Below are positions 23,847 to 31,576 of a DNA stretch of 50,819 nt, in pieces. Source of the DNA: a virus. The notes beneath the pieces are model-generated. The model had not been told where the DNA came from. It made no database searches and worked only from the letters and a program-made list of their open reading frames with translations. The DNA lies in IMG/VR virus record IMGVR_UViG_3300030106_005756, positions 1-50,819 of that record; one strand, 5' to 3'. Both the position numbers and the translations under genes were made by a program. Numbering within the stretch: the stretch's first letter is position 1; each line of letters starts with the position of its first letter.

Positions 23847-25015
23847 AAGTCATTTAACCCTTCACATAAATCGATTATATCTTCAACTTTTAACTCAGGA
23901 TGATTACCGATATATAAACCGAAATCATGTATGTAATCAACATTTAATAAATCGTGTTTCACAACATCATAACCTTCTAAGTACGGTTGTCTAGCTTGAT
24001 TTCCGCCACCAGCGGTTCCAACCCTAAATTCAACATCATTTAATTGTAGAAAATCACAAACATCATCGAATTTTTGTTTATCAGGTTTGCTTAATATTAA
24101 AGGTAATGAAAAATTACTATTACCGTTTCTATCAAAGTCCACATAATATTTATCACTATCTAAATTATCCACCCATGTGTTGAAATTTATACTACGTCTT
24201 TCTTTATTATAATCTAACCTTTTCAATTGTGATAGACCAAGTATGGCATTCATCTCTTGATTTCTCATATTATAACCAGGCACGGCAAATGTGAACAGAG
24301 GATTCAAATCAGGATATTTAATTCTATACTCTTCTTTTAACTCATGAGACGCTTCTCTAGTCATACCATGAGACCTGAAAAGTCTAGCTAAATCATATAT
24401 TTTTGTATCATTAGTACAAATCATACCACCTTCTATTGTCGTTATGTGATGACCAAAATAAAAAGAAAAATTGGACACATCTCCGAAAGTGCCAACCTTC
24501 TTACCTTTATGAGTAGCACCATGTGATTCACAACAATCTTCCATCAAAAACAAATCGTTTTCTTTGCAGAAATCAACCAACTCATCAGTTATCGCGTTAA
24601 AACCTAGGACATGAACCAGACAGACACCGACAGTCCTATCCGTAACCGCCTTCTTGATATTTTCTAGTGTGATTGACATATTCTTTTTATCTATATCAAC
24701 AAACACAGGTGTAAATCCTAAGTTGACTAGAGGTGAAACATCCGAAACCCAACCCAACGGTGACACTATAACTTCACCTAGACCATGTGTTTCTTTCATT
24801 ATAGATGTCATGATGTAATTTGCTGAAGCACCTGAGTTAACAAATACAGAATAATTAACACCTAACCATTCAGACCAAGCATTTTCAAATTCCTTAACCT
24901 TTACACCTTGTGTAAACCTTTGATTAGGTGTATTGATAAAATCAGTCCAAACCTTTTTATCATCATCGGTTATACTATCGTTGATTAGTTGCCATTTAAA
25001 TTTATTTTTCTGCAT
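23843..25015 (-). CDS. ColD-like DegT-family enzyme with His replacing the PLP lysine
   Basis: 390 residues from ATG at 25015, chosen because GGGGAG lies 7 nt upstream; ColD is 388 residues. DegT/DnrJ/EryC1 features: NSGASANYIM (cofactor-phosphate region), EDCCESHGA (Asp that pairs with the pyridine N) and SFYFGHHITTIEGGM, where aminotransferases have Lys but this protein has His (about residue 189). ColD (GDP-4-keto-6-deoxymannose 3-dehydratase) and the E1 enzyme of ascarylose synthesis share this Lys-to-His change, so a 3-dehydratase removing the C3 hydroxyl is favoured over an aminotransferase. Confidence 0.85.
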   Translation of the reverse strand: MQKNKFKWQLINDSITDDDKKVWTDFINTPNQRFTQGVKVKEFENAWSEWLGVNYSVFVNSGASANYIMTSIMKETHGLGEVIVSPLGWVSDVSPLVNLGFTPVFVDIDKKNMSITLENIKKAVTDRTVGVCLVHVLGFNAITDELVDFCKENDLFLMEDCCESHGATHKGKKVGTFGDVSNFSFYFGHHITTIEGGMICTNDTKIYDLARLFRSHGMTREASHELKEEYRIKYPDLNPLFTFAVPGYNMRNQEMNAILGLSQLKRLDYNKERRSINFNTWVDNLDSDKYYVDFDRNGNSNFSLPLILSKPDKQKFDDVCDFLQLNDVEFRVGTAGGGNQARQPYLEGYDVVKHDLLNVDYIHDFGLYIGNHPELKVEDIIDLCEGLNDL

Positions 25016-25532
25016 AATAATCTCCCCATTCAATCAAAACAGTTGACCCATTATGATAATAAGCATCTTGAAATGCAGAAAATATTTGTTCAGGTTCTTT
25101 CAACTCAACCACAACGGTATCAGTCAACATGTTTTTTATTGACTCGGTAAAATCTTGTGTGTGTTGAGAACCACCATCAAGTGGTTTTTTTGCACCGACC
25201 GCGACCCTAGTGATAACTCTTGGTACTAACTGACTCTTCGTCATTTCTCTCATGGTGTCTATGTGATTAACCAATTGATTTATTGATAACATCATGAAGT
25301 TAAACCTAGGATAAATTGAGATTGGAATAAAACCCTCTAAAGATAAACCAGCACTCATACCCATCTGTAGTTCTTCCATCACAGGTAACTCTATAAGTTT
25401 ATCTTTTGGTACATCGGATAAAGTGCCAGATATTGCGTGACCACTAAAGGCGGTTGCTTGACCTAAAAATATTGTATTATCTTTCTCACCAAGCCATTTC
25501 ATTGACTTGATTAACTCTTCTTTATATTTCAT
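25002..25532 (-). CDS. ThDP-enzyme E1-beta-like subunit (pyrimidine-binding domain only)
   Basis: 176 residues from ATG at 25532 (GAGG upstream). It holds a Pyr domain: LPVMEELQMGMSAGLSLEGFIP carries the catalytic Glu that activates ThDP, then SIYPRFNFMMLSINQLVNHID. It is about half the length of a PDH E1-beta (about 325) because the C-terminal transketolase domain is absent. It directly follows the E1-alpha-like gene, forming the two halves of a heteromeric ThDP enzyme. Confidence 0.8.
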   Translation of the reverse strand: MKYKEELIKSMKWLGEKDNTIFLGQATAFSGHAISGTLSDVPKDKLIELPVMEELQMGMSAGLSLEGFIPISIYPRFNFMMLSINQLVNHIDTMREMTKSQLVPRVITRVAVGAKKPLDGGSQHTQDFTESIKNMLTDTVVVELKEPEQIFSAFQDAYYHNGSTVLIEWGDYYAEK

Positions 25533-25540
25533 TACGACCT

Positions 25541-26173
25541 CTAAAAGTTGACCCAAGCACCAGTTCCATGGTGTGGGTATCCGTTTTCATATTTGTAATA
25601 AATGATATCCTCGGGTATATCTTGTTTAACACCCCAAGCGGCATCCGTGGGTGTATGAACACTAAGGTTATTATCCTCAACTATAAACTCTAACGGTAAA
25701 TTAAAGTTTCTAGAGTATTTATAGGCCTCATGAAATACACCTGTTTCAAAAGTCATGTCCCCTATGAAACACCAAACTTTTTCATCTGATTTTTTTCTTT
25801 TCAATCCCATGGCTACACCCAAAGCAATAGGTATAATACCACCAACAATCGCTGACGTGTATATTTTAGTTTTATTACTACTTGTTGCCATACTTCTACC
25901 CTCAACGATACTTTGTTCTAACTCATCTTTATCAAAACCATGTAATAGAGCGTGGTAATGATTTCTCCAAGCTGAAAATACCCAATCATTAGGATTGACA
26001 TATTGGAATATTTCAATGAGTTGGTCTTCATTATCTTTCGATAAATGTATTGGTGCTGGTATCTCACCGTCTTCATACTTTTGTTTTATGTTGGTTTCAA
26101 AAGATATAAGTTCTTCTTTTGTTATCTTGACTTCTTTTTGTTTTTTTAATCTAGTTGGAATTTGTAACATCAT
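25541..26173 (-). CDS. ThDP-enzyme E1-alpha-like subunit
   Basis: About 211 residues from ATG-ATG at 26173, just after AAGGG; the TGA of the RmlC-like gene overlaps it. Longer starts would run deep into that gene. SAWRNHYHALLHG, IVGGIIPIALGVAMGLKRK, CFIGDMTFETGVFHEAYKYSRNFNLPLEFIVEDNNLSVHTPT reproduce the E1-alpha ThDP-binding fold (GDG...NN metal motif, here GDM...NN). It is shorter than PDH E1-alpha (320-360). Expected chemistry is transfer of an active aldehyde from a 2-oxoacid. Confidence 0.8.
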   Translation of the reverse strand: MMLQIPTRLKKQKEVKITKEELISFETNIKQKYEDGEIPAPIHLSKDNEDQLIEIFQYVNPNDWVFSAWRNHYHALLHGFDKDELEQSIVEGRSMATSSNKTKIYTSAIVGGIIPIALGVAMGLKRKKSDEKVWCFIGDMTFETGVFHEAYKYSRNFNLPLEFIVEDNNLSVHTPTDAAWGVKQDIPEDIIYYKYENGYPHHGTGAWVNF

Positions 26174-26661
26174 TTGTCCCTTTCTGATAGTATAGGGTTT
26201 TTTATTGGCCAATTTATATTCAATCTTGGGTCGTCCCATTTCAATGAAAATTGTTCGTCGACATCAGCATATTCACCATCATATGACCACTTATACATAA
26301 ATATAGAGTAATTACTCAAAACACAAAAAGAATTTCCAAAGCCAGGTGGTAACAAAACCATCTTTTTGTTTTTATCATTTAGTATAATCCAATCCCATTG
26401 TAAGTAAGTTTTTGAGTTTTTTCTATTATCGACAACTACAAAATATAGGTCACCATACAAACACGTAACTAACTTCCAAGATTTATCATCACCATGTATA
26501 CCTCGGATAACATTCTTTCTAGATGTAGAAATCTTATCATGATTGAAATCTATTTTTATAGGGTATTCATCTTTCTTATAAATCGTCCAAAGTTCACCTC
26601 TGTAATCTTCATAAGCTTCTGGTTGGAAAACTCTTATCTCATCAAATATTTTTTTATTCAT
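26170..26661 (-). CDS. dTDP-4-dehydrorhamnose 3,5-epimerase-like (RmlC cupin)
   Basis: About 164 residues; the ATG at 26661 is preferred to the in-frame TTG two codons earlier. YRGELWTIY, NVIRGIHGDD (His matching RmlC His62) and LVTCLYGDLYFVVVD are RmlC-like, as are LLPPGFGNSFCVLS and a C-terminal WPIKNPILSERDK. The second catalytic His (AHGF in RmlC) reads GNSF, as in an RmlC-related subgroup, so activity may differ. It leads the ThDP/ColD operon and may epimerise the keto-sugar. Confidence 0.8.
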   Translation of the reverse strand: MNKKIFDEIRVFQPEAYEDYRGELWTIYKKDEYPIKIDFNHDKISTSRKNVIRGIHGDDKSWKLVTCLYGDLYFVVVDNRKNSKTYLQWDWIILNDKNKKMVLLPPGFGNSFCVLSNYSIFMYKWSYDGEYADVDEQFSLKWDDPRLNINWPIKNPILSERDK

Positions 26662-27436
26662 TATCAAACCATTGTTTTAAATTGTTAAAGTCTTCATCAA
26701 ATCTTCTTTTACCCTCTACGAAATCTGTATTGGGATTTTCAAACTCATTGGGGTTGTGATAATATTTAGGTGGTATTGGTGACGCAGTCGGATAACCACC
26801 AGCACCATCATCTGGCAAACCATGTAACTTATATTTTCTATCTTTATACTGATACTCGATTATTCCTTTACCTCTCTGTAAATGAATCATATCAAGTTTA
26901 GGTTTCAAAGGTTCTAAATTCAAAGCCTTACCTAAGTCCGATATATAACCATCCGTCCCTCGATTACCTGACACCCTACCGGTTACATCATGCCATTTAC
27001 GATTAATACCAACAAATGTTGTCGACCCTTTCCAACTTTCATTTATACCCGATAGTCCTATCCAACAAGGTTTTTCTTTAGTTGGTTCAACAACCTTTAT
27101 TACTTCATCATCCCAACCCTTGGTCAAACAAATAATATCATCATTCATGATTAACAAACAATCACCGGTAAAAAGATTTCCAACCATGTTTTGATATTGT
27201 TCTAACTCCTCATATCCATATCTTTTTTCGGAAACACAGTATGATATATTGGCGTCATCCACTTGACTCATTAGATATATTTTTTCTAATCCGTTTAAAG
27301 TTTCATCATCATCAGAATCTAATGCGATTATATATTCAACATTTTTATTATCATTTGCTTTATGAATGAATGATGATAACGAGTAAATCAATTCATGAGA
27401 CCTTTTTCTAGTCATCCACATTACGGTTATTTTCAT
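26654..27436 (-). CDS. Family 2-like glycosyltransferase
   Basis: 260 residues. VMWMTRKRSHELIYSL opens a GT-A domain; ALDSDDDETL holds the acidic nucleotide site and LLIMNDDIICLTKGWDD the DxD-type metal site. GGYPTASPIPPKYY near the end is unusual. It is joined to its upstream neighbour by an ATGA overlap. Sugar unknown. Confidence 0.75.
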   Translation of the reverse strand: MKITVMWMTRKRSHELIYSLSSFIHKANDNKNVEYIIALDSDDDETLNGLEKIYLMSQVDDANISYCVSEKRYGYEELEQYQNMVGNLFTGDCLLIMNDDIICLTKGWDDEVIKVVEPTKEKPCWIGLSGINESWKGSTTFVGINRKWHDVTGRVSGNRGTDGYISDLGKALNLEPLKPKLDMIHLQRGKGIIEYQYKDRKYKLHGLPDDGAGGYPTASPIPPKYYHNPNEFENPNTDFVEGKRRFDEDFNNLKQWFDNE

Positions 27437-28440
27437 TTCAATTCCTCACAGATTTCATTAACTTGTTTTCTAACAGAATTAAAACTATATATCTCATTCA
27501 ATTTAGTCCATGCAAAAGATATGGCGTCAAATCTTTTTTGTTCATCATTTAGATATTCGACGAAGACTTCCTCAAGAATTTTTTCATCACAAGTAGCCGA
27601 ATCAGGATACATAATTTGATGTGCCTCGTTCAGACCACCGATATTGATACAACCAACAGCCGCGGTCTGCATGATTTGATTACCAGGATGAATATCGGAC
27701 GGGTCAAGGTTAAAATGAAATGCTGATGTTGACCATAACTCTATGAATTCCCTTTGACCTAAATGGTCAAATCTTTGATTCCCACCAAATGGTTTTTTTC
27801 TAACTTTGATATCATATTTTTGTCCGATATAATCTGCGAACTCATAAGTCCTTCCACGACGATATAACGGATTAGGTAGATAAGCCCAAATAGACATCTC
27901 TTTTTCTTCATTATAAAAATTATCGAATAGATAGTCGATGTTCACTGGTTGAGATATGAAATAAAAATTCTTATTTACTTGAGAACGTAGGTAATTGAAC
28001 ATATCTAGGTTCTTGAACTGTTCGGAAATACCTGATGTTATTACCGCGTCACATTCGTTCAAAAACCGTACTCTATTTCTCAATCTCATTTCACTTGATA
28101 CATTAACTTCTTTAACCCAACCGAAAACTTTAGCGTTTGGATATTTTTTTCTTAGGATATCAGTATGATATCTATCATAATTTTCATCGTCTAAACCGAT
28201 TTTACCTTTGTCATAAAATATAACATCAATGTCCAAGTTTGGTAGCTCATCGTAATCAATCCAATTTATGTGGGCACCAAAATCAAATATGAATGGTAGG
28301 TTGTGCATTGCGAGATAACACTCTGGTGAAAATGAATGATGATAGGTATAAGGTTTATCATCATGATAACCATAAGCAGTCCCATCTTTAATATAATAAG
28401 ATTTTATTGCTACTGAGTCTTCGATTAATAAAAATCTCAT
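27433..28440 (-). CDS. GT-B glycosyltransferase-like protein
   Basis: 335 residues. The second half has YLPNPLYRRGRTYEFAD and an FHFNLDPSDIHPGNQIMQTAAVGCINIGGL stretch, the usual donor-binding region of a GT-B enzyme (cf. E-x7-E region). The N-terminal half is variable. ATGA coupling at both ends. Assignment to a specific family is not possible here. Confidence 0.55.
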   Translation of the reverse strand: MRFLLIEDSVAIKSYYIKDGTAYGYHDDKPYTYHHSFSPECYLAMHNLPFIFDFGAHINWIDYDELPNLDIDVIFYDKGKIGLDDENYDRYHTDILRKKYPNAKVFGWVKEVNVSSEMRLRNRVRFLNECDAVITSGISEQFKNLDMFNYLRSQVNKNFYFISQPVNIDYLFDNFYNEEKEMSIWAYLPNPLYRRGRTYEFADYIGQKYDIKVRKKPFGGNQRFDHLGQREFIELWSTSAFHFNLDPSDIHPGNQIMQTAAVGCINIGGLNEAHQIMYPDSATCDEKILEEVFVEYLNDEQKRFDAISFAWTKLNEIYSFNSVRKQVNEICEELK

Positions 28441-29474
28441 TCCGATTCTATCCCTCGTAAATTTTGTAAAAGTAATTCGTAAGTATGTTTAACTAAATGT
28501 ATTGGATTGTAAATATCAATTAATCTTTTTCTAAAGTTCTCTGTCAAATAAGTTTGTAACTCATCAAAATTACTCAATACATATTCTGTTTTTTCCTCAA
28601 GGTCGGAAAAATCTTGTTCACATGCGATGTAAGTTTCATTTTCAACGTACATGTTTGGTTTTGTATCTATCCAATCAATACGAGGTTTGATTAATACGGA
28701 ACCAAACTGAGCACATTGTACATCCCTAGGAGCTCCATAAGCACCAAAACCATATGGTGAAAAAACTATCTTAGAATCATACATGTTTTGGACGTATTCC
28801 TCATAAGGTAACCTCTGACCATCAACTAACTTACAAACTTTATGATGTGTTGTATTGATTAAATCGTATACTGGTTTCCGGCATTTATTATAATGTGGGG
28901 TCTGAACGACATCATGTTCATACACGGTCTCTTTCAAAGGGTATTGAAACATGCCACATAGATCATATTTTTTATTTTTATCGTATCCAAAGAATTGAAA
29001 GTTACCTTTTGGGAATAAGGTGTTACCCCAATTCGTACCTGATAATTTCATCTTAGGTTTTAAGTCATCTATATCTCTAACCGAATAATCACCCTCACCC
29101 CAATAGATTCTACCGTTTACCCAACCTTTTTTATACAGGCTAAAATCATTCAGATATACTGTTTTAAGAAAAAGTTTAGCTGATGATTCTCTAAATACAT
29201 CTATTGTACCCATCAATGTTGTTGAGTCCTGTCCATCAACAATTATATAATCACCTTTAATCTTTGAGACAAAATCCAAGCCCTTATCAATCGACTCATC
29301 GATGGATAATTTTTTATCAATAATACTGGCCTGTCCCACAAAGGCGATATCATAATCATCCGATGTCGTAAAATCTATACCAACTTCTCGAAATAAATCT
29401 TGATTTTCTAAATAATATCTGAATGTAGTTTCGTTACGATGTAGATTATATTCAAGTAGTTTGATTTTAATCAC
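28437..29474 (-). CDS. Putative glycosyltransferase; GTG start
   Basis: About 345 residues. I prefer the GTG at 29474: GGGGA stands 8 nt upstream and its GTGA overlaps the methyltransferase stop. The C-terminal half carries KIVFSPYGFGAYGAPRDVQCAQFGSVLIKP, very like the GxG/A-x-R-xxE-xxxxG region of GT-B and exostosin-type transferases. Nothing distinguishes the sugar donor. Confidence 0.6.
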   Translation of the reverse strand: MIKIKLLEYNLHRNETTFRYYLENQDLFREVGIDFTTSDDYDIAFVGQASIIDKKLSIDESIDKGLDFVSKIKGDYIIVDGQDSTTLMGTIDVFRESSAKLFLKTVYLNDFSLYKKGWVNGRIYWGEGDYSVRDIDDLKPKMKLSGTNWGNTLFPKGNFQFFGYDKNKKYDLCGMFQYPLKETVYEHDVVQTPHYNKCRKPVYDLINTTHHKVCKLVDGQRLPYEEYVQNMYDSKIVFSPYGFGAYGAPRDVQCAQFGSVLIKPRIDWIDTKPNMYVENETYIACEQDFSDLEEKTEYVLSNFDELQTYLTENFRKRLIDIYNPIHLVKHTYELLLQNLRGIESE

Positions 29475-30040
29475 TTTTTGATTCCCCAAAAATACAAATC
29501 ACAATGATTTTCCTCGACTTCAAACTCATAGGAACTGAATATATCATCAACATGAATTACCGCTCTGATATCTTCTTCGGTAATATTTTTATAGTAATCG
29601 TTATCCCAATCATCTCTTTCAACATTAGGTAAAGTTTTCCAATTATCATATTCCTTTGAACATTGTTCTTCTAAATAAGATACACCATGAACAGGTCTAC
29701 CAGTTGTAGCACAAGTGAAGAAAAATAAACCACCACTTTTCAACATTCGAATTGCATTTAAAATACTATCGGCGTAAAAAGGATTATGTTCCCAACACTC
29801 ACACGATATTATCGTATCGAATGTTTCATCTGGTTCGTCATAATCTTGTGCTGGACATACAACATCGACCCCATCACCCTCACCGATATCCAAACCAGTA
29901 AAGTCACAATTCTTAAATAAAAATTCTTCATTACCGTTCACATCAAATGAACCTATATCTAATACCTTTTTGTTTTCAAAGTATTTAGGATGTAAACCCT
30001 TTACTTTACCACAAAAAACCCATTGTTCCTTATGTGCCAT
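29471..30040 (-). CDS. SAM-dependent methyltransferase (class I)
   Basis: 189 residues. VLDIGSFDVNGNEEFLF is motif I, FTGLDIGEGDGVDVV motif II region, ETFDTIISCECWEHNP motif IV and MLKSGGLFFFTCAT motif VI, all in the order of small-molecule methyltransferases (Methyltransf_11). Position within the glycan operon suggests sugar O- or C-methylation. Confidence 0.8.
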   Translation of the reverse strand: MAHKEQWVFCGKVKGLHPKYFENKKVLDIGSFDVNGNEEFLFKNCDFTGLDIGEGDGVDVVCPAQDYDEPDETFDTIISCECWEHNPFYADSILNAIRMLKSGGLFFFTCATTGRPVHGVSYLEEQCSKEYDNWKTLPNVERDDWDNDYYKNITEEDIRAVIHVDDIFSSYEFEVEENHCDLYFWGIKK

Positions 30041-30683
30041 TGGTTCTCCTTACTAATAAATCCCTATGAAAGTTATCCATGTAGAATTGATTTTGTTGTT
30101 CTTGTTTTTGTTTTGTCTTGGGATGATATAAACTAAGCTCTTCATGTGGTGGTAAATGAGCGTAAGTCTTACAACCTTTGATGTATTCATGTAATGGTCT
30201 TGTCCATCGAATATCTTCGCTATTTCTGAATACCCTAGCTTGATAATCAGGATAATTGACCCAACCTTTTGTGTTCACACGCCAGTTCCATTTTCTCACA
30301 TCATCCTCGGTGAATCCGTCTATCGTGTTGACTCTAGGAATCCAAATCAAATCCACGTCGTTAATTTCTAATATTTGTTTTAATTGTCGTATTAGTATTT
30401 CATTAGGATATTCATCAGCGTCAATATGAAATATATAATCACCATTACTCTTTTCTATAACCGAGTTTTTTTGAGCGGCAAAATCTTTTTCGAGTTTTCT
30501 ATTATAATGTGTAACTCTACTGTCTAATGAATATAACTCGACCGTATCCTTAACTCCCATATCATCACCATCGATACAAATTATAACTTCATCTTCTGAA
30601 TCAATAGTTATTAAAAGTTTACTCAATAACTTTTCGAGTTCATTTTTTTCATTATGGACAGTAATACCGTAACTAACCTTCAA
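30030..30683 (-). CDS. Family 2 glycosyltransferase (WcaA/KdtX-like), TTG start
   Basis: 217 residues. VSYGITVHNEKNELEKLL is the GT2 N-terminal strand-helix; IICIDGDD the donor-base site; GDYIFHIDADEYPN the DxD metal motif; and RPLHEYIKG resembles the C-terminal acceptor-side HE motif of LPS-core GT2 enzymes. Translation starts with TTG at 30683, inside the end of the preceding gene (GAGAGG upstream). Confidence 0.82.
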   Translation of the reverse strand: MKVSYGITVHNEKNELEKLLSKLLITIDSEDEVIICIDGDDMGVKDTVELYSLDSRVTHYNRKLEKDFAAQKNSVIEKSNGDYIFHIDADEYPNEILIRQLKQILEINDVDLIWIPRVNTIDGFTEDDVRKWNWRVNTKGWVNYPDYQARVFRNSEDIRWTRPLHEYIKGCKTYAHLPPHEELSLYHPKTKQKQEQQNQFYMDNFHRDLLVRRTNGT

Positions 30684-31137
30684 TAAGTGCCTCTCTGAAA
30701 TCCTTTGGTAGAACTATTGGTTCAAGAAAAACTTGTGACCTTTTAGCCTCCATGTAATCATAGGTACGATAAACACTATATCGTTCTATGGATTGTTTAA
30801 GTTTTTTGTACGTGGCTTGTCTTACACCTCTATTACCTAAATTTTCTATTACTATCCTATATATTTGGTCATCTCCACTAACGACCTGTATGTCTCCGAC
30901 TCTCTCCAATAATTGAACAAGAAAAGGTTTGTTCCTTATGACGGGTATTGTTCCTCTTTCTTCAAGTTTCAGACCAACCAAATGAAAAGTTTTAGAACCG
31001 TCTTTTCTCGTAAATGGTAACTTAGGATTAAATACTAACAAAGTTGTTAAAGTACCGGTTGGTTTATTGCCCTTGTATCTAAATGATATGATGTCACCAG
31101 CGGATACTTTGCTCCAATTATATATTTGTTTAGGCAT
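30673..31137 (-). CDS. Hypothetical protein (154 aa), beta-rich
   Basis: 154 residues. The N-terminal ~90 residues alternate hydrophobic and polar residues (SAGDIISFRYKGNK, FHLVGLKLEERG), suggesting a small beta barrel; the C-terminus is helical and basic. No cofactor motif is visible. It lies between a Zn-ribbon protein and the family 2 glycosyltransferase with overlaps at both ends. Function unknown. Confidence 0.6.
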   Translation of the reverse strand: MPKQIYNWSKVSAGDIISFRYKGNKPTGTLTTLLVFNPKLPFTRKDGSKTFHLVGLKLEERGTIPVIRNKPFLVQLLERVGDIQVVSGDDQIYRIVIENLGNRGVRQATYKKLKQSIERYSVYRTYDYMEAKRSQVFLEPIVLPKDFREALIEG

Positions 31138-31576
31138 TGTCTAATCTCTCTGTTATACCCATTGCTTTACAAGCCCCCATGAAATCATTTTTTTCAAAGG
31201 TCTGTGCATTTTCAACATCAAGTCTTTGATTATGGTTATCATATTTATGTCTATCTGATTCAGGTATGGATACAACTTTAGCGTATCTCCAAACATAATC
31301 ATTGACCTCACCCTCAGGAAAAATAATACCCAAAGCACCCATGTTAATTACCGATGGGAACCATATTATATTACGTTCTTTATCTTCAAACTGTGATTCT
31401 CTAACCAACTGTGGTGATTTTTTCATATTTTCAATTAGCTGTAAGTTACCAATTTCGTACCTCGAATCACTCATGTAACCACAATTGAAACAAAGATAGG
31501 AGCTGAAAGTTGGTTGTACATCTTCGAAACAATTGTTTGTATCTAAACAATGTGGACACGTTATCACTCTTTCCAT
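31130..31576 (-). CDS. Zinc-ribbon phage protein (148 aa)
   Basis: 148 residues. CPHC (about 8-11) and CFNCG (about 29-33) form a zinc ribbon at the N-terminus; the rest, including WFPSVINMGALGIIFPEG, is a compact alpha/beta domain. From memory, proteins of this pattern recur in T4-like phages of marine bacteria as conserved hypotheticals. The ATG follows the GT4 gene's stop directly. Confidence 0.65.
   Translation of the reverse strand: MERVITCPHCLDTNNCFEDVQPTFSSYLCFNCGYMSDSRYEIGNLQLIENMKKSPQLVRESQFEDKERNIIWFPSVINMGALGIIFPEGEVNDYVWRYAKVVSIPESDRHKYDNHNQRLDVENAQTFEKNDFMGACKAMGITERLDNA

Noticed and set aside
23843-25015. Annotation as a standard DegT aminotransferase.
   Set aside because: The PLP lysine is absent (His there), so an aminotransferase is unlikely.
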